Source: Limnomonas spitsbergensis
Taxonomy: Eukaryota; Chlorophyta; Chlorophyceae; Chlamydomonadales
DNA length: 64,000 bases
Direction of reading: 5' to 3'
Assembly (NCBI GenBank): GCA_037349105.1
Contig: JAYJMM010000124.1
Span: 1,844,001 to 1,908,000 of the forward strand
Positions 27,101 to 38,663 of this stretch are shown piece after piece. A program made the translations under genes and the position numbers. Each line of letters starts with the position of its first letter. The first letter of the stretch is position 1. Under the pieces are notes generated by a model. The model did not search any database. It was not told the DNA's origin and was given only the letters and a program-made list of their open reading frames with translations.

Positions 27101-30100
27101 AATTGTGCCCCCCCGCCACAGCCACAGCTCCGCCAAGATGCAGGTATACGATTTCAGGGCCTTAACCCCTGAATTGTGCCCACCCCCGCCACAGCCACAG
27201 CTCCGCCAAGATGCAGGTATACGATTTCAGAGCCTTAAACCCTGAATTGTGCCCCCCCGCCACAGCCACAGCTCCGCCAAGATGCAGGTATAAGGTTTCA
27301 GAGCCTTAAACCTTGAATTGTGCCCCCCCCCCGCCACAGCCACAGCTCCGCCAAGATGCAGGTATACCATTTCAGAGCCTTAAACCCTGAATTGTGCCCC
27401 CCCCCGCCACAGCCACAGCTCCGCCAAGATGCAGGTATAAGGTTTCAGAGCCTTAAACCCTGAATTGTGCCCACCCCCGCCACAGCCACAGCTCCGCCAA
27501 GATGCAGGTATAAGGTTTCAGAGCCTTAAACCCTGAATTGTGCCCCCCCCGCCACAGCCACAGCTCCGCCAAGATGCAGGTATACGATTTCAGGGCCTTA
27601 AACCTTGAATTGTGCCCCCCCCCGCCACAGCCACAGCTCCGCCAAGATGCAGGTATACGATTTCAGAGCCTTAAACCCTGAATTGTGCCCCCCCGCCACA
27701 GCCACAGCTCCGCCAAGATGCAGGTATAAGGTTTCAGAGCCTTAAACCTTGAATTGTGCCCCCCCCCCGCCACAGCCACAGCTCCGCCAAGATGCAGGTA
27801 TACCATTTCAGAGCCTTAAACCCTGAATTGTGCCCCCCCCCGCCACAGCCACAGCTCCGCCAAGATGCAGGTATATGATTTCAGGGCCTTAAACCCTGAA
27901 TTGTGCCCCCCCCCCGCCACAGCCACAGCTCCGCCAAGATGCAGGTATAAGGTTTCAGAGCCTTAAACCCTGAATTGTGCCCCCCCCCGCCACAGCCACA
28001 GCTCCGCCAAGATGCAGGTATACGATTTCAGGGCCTTAACCCCTGAATTGTGCCCACCCCCCGCCACAGCCACAGCTCCGCCAAGATGCAGGTATACGAT
28101 TTCAGAGCCTTAAACCCTGAATTGTGCCCCCCCCCCGCCACAGCCACAGCTCCGCCAAGATGCAGGTATAAGGTTTCAGAGCCTTAAACCCTGAATTGTG
28201 CCCCCCCCCGCCACAGCCACAGCTCCGCCAAGATGCAGGTATACGATTTCAGAGCCTTAAACCCTGAATTGTGCCCCCCCCCGCCACAGCCACAGCTCCG
28301 CCAAGATGCAGGTATAAGGTTTCAGAGCCTTAAACCCTGAATTGTGCCCCCCCCGCCACAGCCACAGCTCCGCCAAGATGCAGGTATACGATTTCAGGGC
28401 CTTAAACCCTGAATTGTGCCCCCCCCCCGCCACAGCCACAGCTCCGCCAAGATGCAGGTATAAGGTTTCAGAGCCTTAAACCCTGAATTGTGCCCCCCCC
28501 GCCACAGCCACAGCTCCGCCAAGATGCAGGTATACGATTTCAGGGCCTTAACCCCTGAATTGTGCCCACCCCCGCCACAGCCACAGCTCCGCCAAGATGC
28601 AGGTATACGATTTCAGAGCCTTAAACCCTGAATTGTGCCCCCCCCCGCCACAGCCACAGCTCCGCCAAGATGCAGGTATAAGGTTTCAGAGCCTTAAACC
28701 CTGAATTGTGCCCCCCCCCGCCACAGCCACAGCTCCGCCAAGATGCAGGTATAAGGTTTCAGAGCCTTAAACCCTGAATTGTGCCCCCCCCCGCCACAGC
28801 CACAGCTCCGCCAAGATGCAGGTAAACGATTTCAGGGCCTTAACCCCTGAATTGTGCCCACCCCCGCCACAGCCACAGCTCCGCCAAGATGCAGGTATAC
28901 GATTTCAGAGCCTTAAACCCTGAATTGTGCCCCCCCCCGCCACAGCCACAGCTTTGCCAAGATGCAGGTATAAGGTTTCAGAGCCTTAAACCCTGAATTG
29001 TGCCCCCCCCCGCCACAGCCACAGCTCCGCCAAGATGCAGGTATAAGGTTTCAGAGCCTTAAACCCTGAATTGTGCCCCCCCCCCGCCACAGCCACAGCT
29101 CTGCCAAGATGCAGGTATACGATTTCAGAGCCTTAAACCCTGAATTGTGCCCCCCCCGCCACAGCCACAGCTCCGCCAAGATGCAGGTATAAGGTTTCAG
29201 AGCCTTAAACCCTGAATTGTGCCCCCCCCGCCACAGCCACAGCTCCGCCAAGATGCAGGTATACGATTTCAGGGCCTTAAACCCTGAATTGTGCCCCCCC
29301 CCGCCACAGCCACAGCTCCGCCAAGATGCAGGTATAAGGTTTCAGAGCCTTAAACCCTGAATTGTGCCCCCCCCGCCACAGCCACAGCTCCGCCAAGATG
29401 CAGGTATACGATTTCAGGGCCTTAACCCCTGAATTGTGCCCACCCCCGCCACAGCCACAGCTCCGCCAAGATGCAGGTATACGATTTCAGAGCCTTAAAC
29501 CCTGAATTGTGCCCCCCCCCCGCCACAGCCACAGCTCCGCCAAGATGCAGGTATAAGGTTTCAGAGCCTTAAACCCTGAATTGTGCCCCCCCCCGCCACA
29601 GCCACAGCTCCGCCAAGATGCAGGTATAAGGTTTCAGAGCCTTAAACCTGAATTGTGCCCCCCCCCGCCACAGCCACAGCTCCGCCAAGATGCAGGTATA
29701 AGGTTTCAGAGCCTTAAACCCTGAATTGTGCCCCCCCCGCCACAGCCACAGCTCCGCCAAGATAGCAGGTATACGATTTCAGGGCCTTAAACCTTGAATT
29801 GTGCCCCCCCCCGCCACAGCCACAGCTCCGCCAAGATGCAGGTATAAGGTTTCAGAGCCTTAAACCCTGAATTGTGCCCCCCCGCCACAGCCACAGCTCC
29901 GCCAAGATGCAGGTATAAGGTTTCAGAGCCTTAAACCTTGAATTGTGCCCCCCCCCGCCACAGCCACAGCTCCGCCAAGATGCAGGTATAAGGTTTCAGA
30001 GCCTTAAACCCTGAATTGTGCCCACCCCCGCCACAGCCACAGCTCCGCCAAGATGCAGGTATATGATTTCAGGGCCTTAAACCCTGAATTGTGCCCCCCC

Positions 30101-33100
30101 CCCGCCACAGCCACAGCTCCGCCAAGATGCAGGTATAAGGTTTCAGAGCCTTAAACCCTGAATTGTGCCCCCCCCGCCACAGCCACAGCTCCGCCAAGAT
30201 GCAGGTATACGATTTCAGGGCCTTAAACCCCTGAATTGTGCCCCCCCCCGCCACAGCCACAGCTCCGCCAAGATGCAGGTATAAGGTTTCAGAGCCTTAA
30301 ACCCTGAATTGTGCCCCCCCCCGCCACAGCCACAGCTCCGCCAAGATGCAGGTATAAGGTTTCAGAGCCTTAAACCCTGAATTGTGCCCCCCCCCGCCAC
30401 AGCCACAGCTCCGCCAAGATGCAGGTATACGATTTCAGAGCCTTAAACCCTGAATTGTGCCCCCCCCCGCCACAGCCACAGCTCCGCCAAGATGCAGGTA
30501 TAAGGTTTCAGAGCCTTAAACCCTGAATTGTGCCCCCCCCGCCACAGCCACAGCTCCGCCAAGATGCAGGTATACGATTTCAAGCCTTAAACCCTGAATT
30601 GTGCCCCCCCCCGCCACAGCCACAGCTCCGCCAAGATGCAGGTATAAGGTTTCAGAGCCTTAAACCCTGAATTGTGCCCCCCCGCCACAGCCACAGCTCC
30701 GCCAAGATGCAGGTATACGATTTCAGGGCCTTAAACCCCTGAATTGTGCCCACCCCCGCCACAGCCACAGCTCCGCCAAGATGCAGGTATAACGATTTCA
30801 GAGCCTTAAACCCTGAATTGTGCCCCCCCCCGCCACAGCCACAAGCTCCGCCAAGATGCAGGTATAAGGTTTCAGAGCCTTAAACCCTGAATTGTGCCCC
30901 CCCCCGCCACAGCCACAGCTCCGCCAAGATGCAGGTATACGATTTCAGAGCCTTAAACCCTGAATTGTGCCCCCCCCCGCCACAGCCACAGCTCCGCCAA
31001 GATGCAGGTATAAGGTTTCAGAGCCTTAAACCCTGAATTGTGCCCCCCCCCGCCACAGCCACAGCTCCGCCAAGATGCAGGTATACGATTTCAGGGCCTT
31101 AAACCCTGAATTGTGCCCCCCCCCCGCCACAGCCACAGCTCCGCCAAGATGCAGGTATACGGTTTCAGAGCCTTAAACCCTGAATTGTGCCCCCCCCGCC
31201 ACAGCCACAGCTCCGCCAAGATGCAGGTATAACGATTTCAGGGCCTTAACCCTGAATTGTGCCCCCCCGCCACAGCCACAGCTCCGCCAAGATGCAGGTA
31301 TACGATTTCAGAGCCTTAAACCCTGAATTGTGCCCCCCCCGCCACAGCCACAGCTCCGCCAAGATGCAGGTATACGATTTCAGAGCCTTAAACCCTGAAT
31401 TGTGCCCCCCCCCGCCACAGCCACAGCTCCGCCAAGATGCAGGTATACGATTTCAGGAGCCTTAAACCCTGAATTGTGCCCCCCCCCGCCACAGCCACAG
31501 CTCCGCCAAGATGCAGGTATAGGATTTCAGGAGCCTTAAACCCTGAATTGTGCCCCCCCCGCCACAGCCACAGCTCCGCCAAGATGCAGGTATACGATTT
31601 CAGGGCCTTAAACCCTGAATTGTGCCCCCCCCCGCCACAGCCACAGCTCCGCCAAGATGCAGGTATAAGGTTTCAGAGCCTTAAACCCTGAATTGTGCCC
31701 CCCCGCCACAGCCACAGCTCCGCCAAGATGCAGGTATAACGATTTCAGGGCCTTAACCCCTGAATTGTGCCCACCCCCGCCACAGCCACAGCTCCGCCAA
31801 GATGCAGGTATACGATTTCAGAGCCTTAAAACCCTGAATTGTGCCCCCCCCCGCCACAGCCACAGCTCCGCCAAGATGCAGGTATAAGGTTTCAGAGCCT
31901 TAAACCCTGAATTGTGCCCCCCCCCCGCCACAGCCACAGCTCCGCCAAGATGCAGGTATAAGGTTTCAGAGCCTTAAACCCTGAATTGTGCCCCCCCGCC
32001 ACAGCCACAGCTCCGCCAAGATGCAGGTATAACGATTTCAGGGCCTTAACCCCTGAATTGTGCCCACCCCCGCCACAGCCACAGCTCCGCCAAGATGCAG
32101 GTATACGATTTCAGAGCCTTAAACCCTGAATTGTGCCCCCCCCCGCCACAGCCACAGCTCCGCCAAGATGCAGGTATAAGGTTTCAGAGCCTTAAACCCT
32201 GAATTGTGCCCCCCCCCGCCACAGCCACAGCTCCGCCAAGATGCAGGTATAAGGTTTCAGAGCCTTAAACCCTGAATTGTGCCCCCCCCCGCCACAGCCA
32301 CAGCTCCGCCAAGATGCAGGTATACGATTTCAGAGCCTTAAACCCTGAATTGTGCCCCCCCCCGCCACAGCCACAGCTCCGCCAAGATGCAGGTATAAGG
32401 TTTCAGAGCCTTAAACCCTGAATTGTGCCCCCCCCCGCCACAGCCACAGCTCCGCCAAGATGCAGGTATAACGATTTCAGGGCCTTAAACCTTGAATTGT
32501 GCCCCCCCCCGCCACAGCCACAGCTCCGCCAAGATGCAGGTATAAGGTTTCAGAGCCTTAAACCCTGAATTGTGCCCCCCCCGCCACAGCCACAGCTCCG
32601 CCAAGATGCAGGTATAAGGTTTCAGAGCCTTAAACCCTGAATTGTGCCCCCCCCCGCCACAGCCACAGCTCCGCCAAGATGCAGGTATAACGATTTCAGG
32701 GCCTTAAACCCTGAATTGTGCCCCCCCCCGCCACAGCCACAGCTCCGCCAAGATGCAGGTATAAGGTTTCAGAGCCTTAAACCCTGAATTGTGCCCCCCC
32801 GCCACAGCCACAGCTCCGCCAAGATGCAGGTATAACGATTTCAGGGCCTTAACCCCTGAATTGTGCCCACCCCCGCCACAGCCACAGCTCCGCCAAGATG
32901 CAGGTATACGATTTCAGAGCCTTAAACCCTGAATTGTGCCCCCCCCCGCCACAGCCACAGCTCCGCCAAGATGCAGGTATAAGGTTTCAGAGCCTTAAAC
33001 CCTGAATTGTGCCCCCCCCCGCCACAGCCACAGCTCCGCCAAGATGCAGGTATAAGGTTTCAGAGCCTTAAACCCTGAATTGTGCCCCCCCGCCACAGCC

Positions 33101-36096
33101 ACAGCTCCGCCAAGATGCAGGTATAGACGATTTCAGGGCCTTAACCCCTGAATTGTGCCCACCCCCGCCACAGCCACAGCTCCGCCAAGATGCAGGTATA
33201 CGATTTCAGAGCCTTAAACCCTGAATTGTGCCCCCCCCCGCCACAGCCACAGCTCCGCCAAGATGCAGGTATAAGGTTTCAGAGCCTTAAACCCTGAATT
33301 GTGCCCCCCCCCGCCACAGCCACAGCTCCGCCAAGATGCAGGTATAAGGTTTCAGAGCCTTAAACCTTGAATTGTGCCCCCCCCCGCCACAGCCACAGCT
33401 CCGCCAAGATGCAGGTATAAGGTTTCAGAGCCTTAAACCCTGAATTGTGCCCCCCCCCGCCACAGCCACAGCTCCGCCAAGATGCAGGTATAAGGTTTCA
33501 GAGCCTTAAACCCTGAATTGTGCCCCCCCCCGCCACAGCCACAGCTCCGCCAAGATGCAGGTATAAGGTTTCAGAGCCTTAAACCCTGAATTGTGTCCCC
33601 CCCCCGCCACAGCCACAGCTCCGCCAAGATGCAGGTATAAGGTTTCAGAGCCTTAAACCCTGAATTGTGCCCCCCCCGCCACAGCCACAGCTCCGCCAAG
33701 ATGCAGGTATAAGGTTTCAGAGCCTTAAACCCTGAATTGTGCCCCCCCCCGCCACAGCCACAGCTCCGCCAAGATGCAGGTATAAGGTTTCAGAGCCTTA
33801 AACCCTGAATTGTGCCCCCCCCCGCCACAGCCACAGCTCCGCCAAGATGCAGGTATACCATTTCAGAGCCTTAAACCCTGAATTGTGCCCCCCCCCGCCA
33901 CAGCCACAGCTCCGCCAAGATGCAGGTATAAGATTTCAGAGCCTTAAACCCTGAATTGTGCCCCCCCGCCACAGCCACAGCTCCGCCAAGATGCAGGTTT
34001 ACGATTTCAGAGCCTTGAACCCTGAATTGTGCCCCCCCCCGCCACAGCCACAGCTCCGCCAAGATGCAGGTATACGATTTCAGAGCCTTAAACCCTGAAT
34101 TGTGCCCCCCCCGCCACAGCCACAGCTCCGCCAAGATGCAGGTATACGATTTCAGAGCCTTAAACCCTGAATTGTGCCCCCCCCCGCCACAGCCACAGCT
34201 CCGCCAAGATGCAGGTATACGATTTCAGGGCCTTAAACCCTGAATTGTGCCCCCCCCCGCCACAGCCACAGCTCCGCCAAGATGCAGGTATAAGGTTTCA
34301 GAGCCTTAAACCCTGAATTGTGCCCCCCCCCGCCACAGCCACAGCTCCGCCAAGATGCAGGTATAAGGTTTCAGAGCCTTAAACCCTGAATTGTGTCCCC
34401 CCCCGCCACAGCCACAGCTCCGCCAAGATGCAGGTATACGATTTCAGAGCCTTAAACCCTGAATTGTGCCCCCCCCCGCCACAGCCACAGCTCCGCCAAG
34501 ATGCAGGTATAAGGTTTCAGAGCCTTAAACCCTGAGTTGTGCCCCCCCCCGCCACAGCCACAGCTCCGCCAAGATGCAGGTATAAGGTTTCAGAGCCTTA
34601 AACCCTGAATTGTGTCCCCCCCCGCCACAGCCACAGCTCCGCCAAGATGCAGGTATAAGGTTTCAGAGCCTTAAACCCTGAATTGTGCCCCCCCCGCCAC
34701 AGCCACAGCTCCGCCAAGATGCAGGTATACCATTTCAGAGCCTTAAACCCTGAATTGTGCCCCCCCCCGCCACAGCCACAGCTCCGCCAAGATGCAGGTA
34801 TAAGATTTCAGAGCCTTAAACCCTGAATTGTGCCCCCCCGCCACAGCCACAGCTCCGCCAAGATGCAGGTTTACGATTTCAGAGCCTTAAACCCTGAATT
34901 GTGCCCCCCCCCGCCACAGCCACAGCTCCGCCAAGATGCAGGTATACGATTTCAGAGCCTTAAACCCTGAATTGTGCCCCCCCCGCCACAGCCACAGCTC
35001 CGCCAAGATGCAGGTATACGATTTCAGAGCCTTAAACCCTGAATTGTGCCCCCCCCCGCCACAGCCATAGCTCCGCCAAGATGCAGGTATACGATTTCAG
35101 AGCCTTAAACCCTGAATTGTGCCCCCCCGCCACAGCCACAGCTCCGCCAAGATGCAGGTATACGATTTCAGGGCCTTAAACCCTGAATTGTGCCCCCCCC
35201 CGCCACAGCCACAGCTCCGCCAAGATGCAGGTATACGATTTCAGGGCCTTAAACCCTGAATTGTGCCCCCCCCCGCCACAGCCACAGCTCCGCCAAGATG
35301 CAGGTATAAGGTTTCAGAGCCTTAAACCTTGAATTGTCCCCCCCCGCCACAGCCACAGCTCCGCCAAGATGCAGGTATAAGGTTTCAGAGCCTTAAACCC
35401 TGAATTGTGCCCCCCCCCGCCACAGCCACAGCTCCGCCAAGATGCAGGTATAAGGTTTCAGAGCCTTAAACCTTGAATTGTCCCCCCCCGCCACAGCCAC
35501 AGCTCCGCCAAGATGCAGGTATAAGGTTTCAGAGCCTTAAACCCTGAATTGTGCCCCCCCCCGCCACAGCCACAGCTCCGCCAAGATGCAGGTATAAGGT
35601 TTCAGAGCCTTAAACCTTGAATTGTCCCCCCCCGCCACAGCCACAGCTCCGCCAAGATGCAGGTATAAGGTTTCAGAGCCTTAAACCCTGAATTGTGCCC
35701 CCCCCGCCACAGCCACAGCTCCGCCAAGATGCAGGTATAAGGTTTCAGAGCCTTTAACCCTGAATTGTGCCCCCCCCCGCCACAGCCACAGCTCCGCCAA
35801 GATGCAGGTATAAGGTTTCAGAGCCTTAAACCCTGAATTGTGCCCCCCCCCGCCACAGCCACAGCTCCGCCAAGATGCAGGTATAAGGTTTCAGAGCCTT
35901 AAAACCCCGAACCAAACCCCCATTCCCACCCCCACCCCACTGCAGCTCCCCCCAGATGCGGGCTCAGGACTTAAGAGCCCTAAAACCCTGACCACTGACC
36001 CCTCCCCCCGCCACCGCAGCTCCCCCAAGATGCGAGTATAGAATGCAGAGCCCTACAGCCATGAATCCTGACCCCTGACCCCTTCCCTTGCCGCAG
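24140..36096 (+). repeat. About 160-copy, ~72-bp tandem array derived from the 3' splice junction of the next exon
   Basis: Each unit has a run of 6-10 C, then cgccacagccacagctccgc, caagatgcaggtat, and finally a stretch ending agccttaaaccctgaattgtg. Length varies from about 69 to 76 bp, mainly through the C run. Two common variants follow the core: gtataaggtttcagag and gtatacgatttcaggg. The real exon just downstream starts after ccttgccgcag with cagcagctcccccaggatgc and then aggtatg. The repeat core therefore corresponds to that exon's pyrimidine tract, acceptor AG and first 20 or so bases. Intermediate copies at 35906-36096 (gcagctccccccagatgcgg; gcagctcccccaagatgcga) link the array to the exon. 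Every unit keeps an acceptor-like cacag and a donor-like gcag|gtat, so each could pose as a 16- or 22-base micro-exon. Short open frames here are by-products of the repeat. Confidence 0.93.
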
Positions 36097-36305
36097 CAGC
36101 AGCTCCCCCAGGATGCAGGTATGTCCAGCACCTCGCTGGACGCCTACAAGTTCCCCAGTGCAAGCCATGTGTCAGTTACAGCAGCAGCAGCAGCTGCAGC
36201 TGTCGCAGCCAACGGAGGAGCGGGGGCTGGAGCCGGGACGGGGGCGGGAGCGAGGACGGGCATGTACTCTCTGCCGGGGAGCGGCGCGTCACATATACGG
36301 GCCGG
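36097..36305 (+). CDS. Gene A, internal exon with Gln start and Ala/Gly-rich centre
   Basis: This exon follows ccttgccgcag and ends at the donor gccgg|gtgagg. It is 209 bp: 69 codons plus two bases. The reading begins QQLPQDAGMSSTSLDAYKF, passes through a run of Ala then alternating Gly/Ala (about residues 30-52), and ends TGMYSLPGSGASHIRA. It is entered in phase 0, matching the exon at 23699-23791, and left in phase 2, which the exon at 37112 completes with one base. The acceptor is a triple cagcagcag, so AG choices three or six bases further on stay in frame and only drop Gln residues. Both edges have been amplified: the 5' edge into the ~72-bp array upstream and the 3' edge into the 76-bp array downstream. 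Another frame of the same DNA is Arg/Gly-rich, but it does not agree in phase with the next exon. Family unknown. Confidence 0.75.
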
Positions 36306-36919
36306 GTGAGGGAGGGAGAGAGGGAAGGAGGACGGGCAGGTACTCTCTGCCGGGGAGCGGCGCGTCACATATACGGGCCGGGTGAGGGAGGGAGAGAGGG
36401 AAGGAGGACGGGCAGGTACTCTCTGCCTGGGAGCGGCGCGTCACATATACGGGCCGGGTGAGGGAGGGAGAGAGGGAAGGAGGACGGGCAGGTACTCTCT
36501 GCCGGGGAGCGGCGCGTCACATATACGGGCCGGGTGAGGGAGGGAGAGAGGGAAGGAGGACGGGCAGGTACTCTCTGCCGGGGAGCGGCGCGTCACATAT
36601 ACGGGCCGGGTGAGGGAGGGAGAGAGGGAAGGAGGACGGGCAGGTACTCTCTGCCGGGGAGCGGCGCGTCACATATACGGGCCGGGTGAGGGAGGGAGAG
36701 AGGGAAGGAGGACGGGCAGGTACTCTCTGCCGGGGAGCGGCGCGTCACATATACAGGCCGGGTGAGGGAGGGAGAGAGGGAAGGAGGATGGGCAGGTACT
36801 CTCTGCCGGGGAGCGGCGCGTCACATATACGGGCCGGGTGAGGGAGGGAGAGAGGGAAGGAGGACGGGCAGGTACTCTCTGCCGGGGAGCGGCGCGTCAC
36901 ACATACGGGCCGGGTGAGG
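36252..36919 (+). repeat. 76-bp tandem array repeating the exon's 3' end and its 5' splice site (about 9 copies)
   Basis: The last 40-odd bases of the preceding exon (from gaggacgggca to cacatatacgggccgg) plus the first 34 bases of intron (gtgagggagggagagaggga and on) are repeated head-to-tail, with the first copy being the exon end itself. Copies are nearly identical, differing by single bases (ccgggg/cctggg, cggg/cagg, acatatac/acacatac). Each copy keeps the donor ccgg|gtgagg, giving about nine equivalent donors 76 bp apart; only the first matches the exon as called. Because 76 is not a multiple of 3, use of a later donor changes the frame unless the extra copies total a multiple of three. 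Confidence 0.93.
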
Positions 36920-36956
36920 TCCGGTCTGTTGCACAAGGTTTAAATGCTGCTGCGTG

Positions 36957-37066
36957 GATGAGAGAGGGAGAGGGAGGGGAAAGAGGGGAGAGGGGTGAGG
37001 GGGAAGGTGGGAGAGGGGTGAGGGAAAGGGCGGAGAGAGGGGTGAGGGGCGAGAGGTAAGGGGGGA
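36957..37066 (+). repeat. Purine-rich low-complexity tract in gene A intron
   Basis: About 110 bp made almost only of G and A (gagagggagaggggtgaggg-type) between the 76-bp array and the next acceptor. It is probably intronic simple sequence and has no coding support. Confidence 0.75.
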
Positions 37067-37111
37067 GAGCCAGCCTGTCCCACCCTCCCGTGCATCCCCC
37101 CCACAACGCAG

Positions 37112-37256
37112 GACGCCTCAGCTGAGCGGCTCCTCGATCTGGGAACACTCCACCAACACCAACGCAGCCAGCTTGATACTCTCCGACGAGATACGTCAGG
37201 ATCCCATTGTGAAGGACTCGATGCTGGCCGATGAGATTGCGCAGCTCAAGAAACAG
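37112..37256 (+). CDS. Gene A, internal exon: helical/coiled-coil segment
   Basis: The exon lies between catcccccccacaacgcag and the donor aaacag|gtgtgt. Its first base completes a Gly codon split across the intron; 48 further codons follow, starting TPQLSGSSIWEHSTNTNAAS and ending MLADEIAQLKKQ. The second half is charged and helix-like and leads straight into the heptad-like next exon, fitting a coiled coil. Phase agrees at both ends. The last 27 bases plus donor are copied 98 bp downstream (37328 on), so a second usable-looking donor exists in the intron. Function is not recognised. Confidence comes from composition, clean splice signals and phase continuity. Confidence 0.78.
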
Positions 37257-37455
37257 GTGTGTGGTATGTGTGAACTTCACACATCAACCAACAGTGCGGT
37301 GCCGGGTGGTACATGTGTGTGCTGCCGGACGAGATTGCGCAGCTCAAGAAACAGGTGTGGGGAGTCTTTGTATGTGTGCGTGGACTTCACACTTCAACCA
37401 ACGGTGTGGTGTAGTGGGAGGGACATGACGCATGTGACATGTGTGCTGGCAGACT
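37230..37455 (+). repeat. 98-bp tandem duplication of an exon end and its donor
   Basis: The segment starting gatgagattgcgcagctcaa (37230) recurs at 37328 as gacgagattgcgcagctcaa, including aaacag|gtgtg and the following cttcacac-tcaaccaac motif of the intron. A weaker third trace of the intron part (ttcacacctcagccaactga) lies near 37600. It is a small-scale version of the 76-bp array on the preceding exon. Confidence 0.85.
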
Positions 37456-37678
37456 CACTGGTAGGATCCACTGGTGGGTCAAAGCAATGAGGTGAAAGAA
37501 AAACAGCGTAGGGACGTTGGTAAGGGAGTCATGTGGCGTGGCGTGTGGGCTGCATGTGGGCCCGTGCTGGGTGGGGTACGGCTTGGTGGATGTCAATCGT
37601 TCACACCTCAGCCAACTGACCCCGACAAGCTCCCTCATAATTCCACACTTGTGTATTGCTTTGCGTGTGCCTGCGCAG

Positions 37679-37834
37679 ATGGCGGATCAGCAGGCGCTCA
37701 TGCTGAGTCAGATGGACGAGCAGCGTGCGCTGCTGTTGCAGATCCTGTCGCGCCCTGGCGGAGGCTCAAGCGTCAGGCTGGCGTCTGTGGAGCCTGCTGC
37801 TAGCATGGATACTTGGTTGCATGGGGTCCAATAG
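37679..37834 (+). CDS. Gene A, last visible exon, coiled-coil C-terminus
   Basis: After the acceptor gtgcctgcgcag the frame continues in phase 0: MADQQALMLSQMDEQRALLL, then QILSRPGGGSS and about 20 more residues to a TAG at 37832-37834. The regular Leu/Met/Gln/Glu spacing continues the helix of the previous exon, so the protein probably ends in a coiled coil followed by a short Gly/Ser-rich tail. The Met at the exon start need not be an initiator, since the frame is already open from upstream. The final 20 residues (ending TWLHGVQ) are less protein-like and are coded by sequence that is itself repeated downstream, so the true end could differ. No polyadenylation motif was seen close by. Confidence 0.7.
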   Translation: MADQQALMLSQMDEQRALLLQILSRPGGGSSVRLASVEPAASMDTWLHGVQ

Positions 37835-38535
37835 AGCAGGAGTGCAGTCGCCTGACAACAGCGTCGTAGCGCTGTTGCAGGTCCTGTCGCGGCTGTGCGA
37901 CAGCTCTGGCGTCAGGCAAGCCACAGGGGAGCCTGCGGCTAGCATGGAAATATGGCTAGCATGGCTACGTCGCTGCATGGGGTTCAGTAGTGCGGCATGG
38001 GTTGCATGGGATCCTACCGCCAGCATGGATACGTGGCTGCATGGCGTCCAGTAGTGCAGTCCTCTAACAAAAACGCCGTAGCGCTCTTGAGATCCTGTCG
38101 CGGCCAAGCAGCGCGATGGGTCAGGCTGGCGTCTGTGGAGCCTGTTGCCAGCATGGATACATGGCTGCATGGGTCCAGGAATGAGGCGCGGGTTGCATGG
38201 GAGCCTGAGGCCAGCATGGATATGTGGCTGCATGGTGTCCGATAGTGCAGTCGTTTAACAAAACGCCATAGCTCTCTTGAGATCGTGTTGCGGCCAAGCA
38301 ACGTGGGGGTCAGGCTGGCATCCGTGGAGCCTGTTGCCAGCATGGATACATGGCTGCATGGGTCCAGGAGTGAGGTGCGTATGCATGGGAGCTTGCGGCC
38401 AGCATGGGCACATGGCTACCTGGTGTCCAGTAGTGTAGTGCTGGTGGCATGGGGTTTAATCGCATGGGACGTTGGGAGCGGCCAGCATGGAGACGTGGCT
38501 GCATTGTTTCCAGTAGTGTAGTGTGGGTGGAATGG
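37730..38535 (+). repeat. Degenerate tandem copies (~140-210 bp) of gene A's last exon
   Basis: Starting in the last exon, the block from the ctgttgcagatcctgtcgcg-like segment through the tagcatggatacttggttgc-like segment and the ggtccaatag-like end recurs with starts near 37729, 37870, 38081 and 38272. Copies keep tcaggctggcgtctgtggag-like, agcatggatac and gtgcagtcg...aacaaaacgcc-like parts but are broken by stops and indels. They appear to be non-coding duplicates of the 3' end of the gene. Confidence 0.8.
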
Positions 38536-38663
38536 GAGGCTGCCGCCAGCATGGACACATGGCTGCATGGGGTCCAGTAGTGGGGCAGGGATGGATACTT
38601 GATTGCATGGGGTATTGTGAGAGATTTGGTTAAACGAAAACGTAAAAATGGTGCAGCGCAGCT

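Noticed and set aside
24105..35900. Many 60-90-codon frames on both strands in the 72-bp array
   Set aside because: The same few words are read in different frames as C-run length changes. They are repeat by-products.
36113..36385. Arg/Gly/Gln-rich alternative frame through gene A exon 36097-36305
   Set aside because: Its exit phase at gccgg|gtgagg does not match the next exon, whereas the QQLPQDAG... frame matches on both sides.
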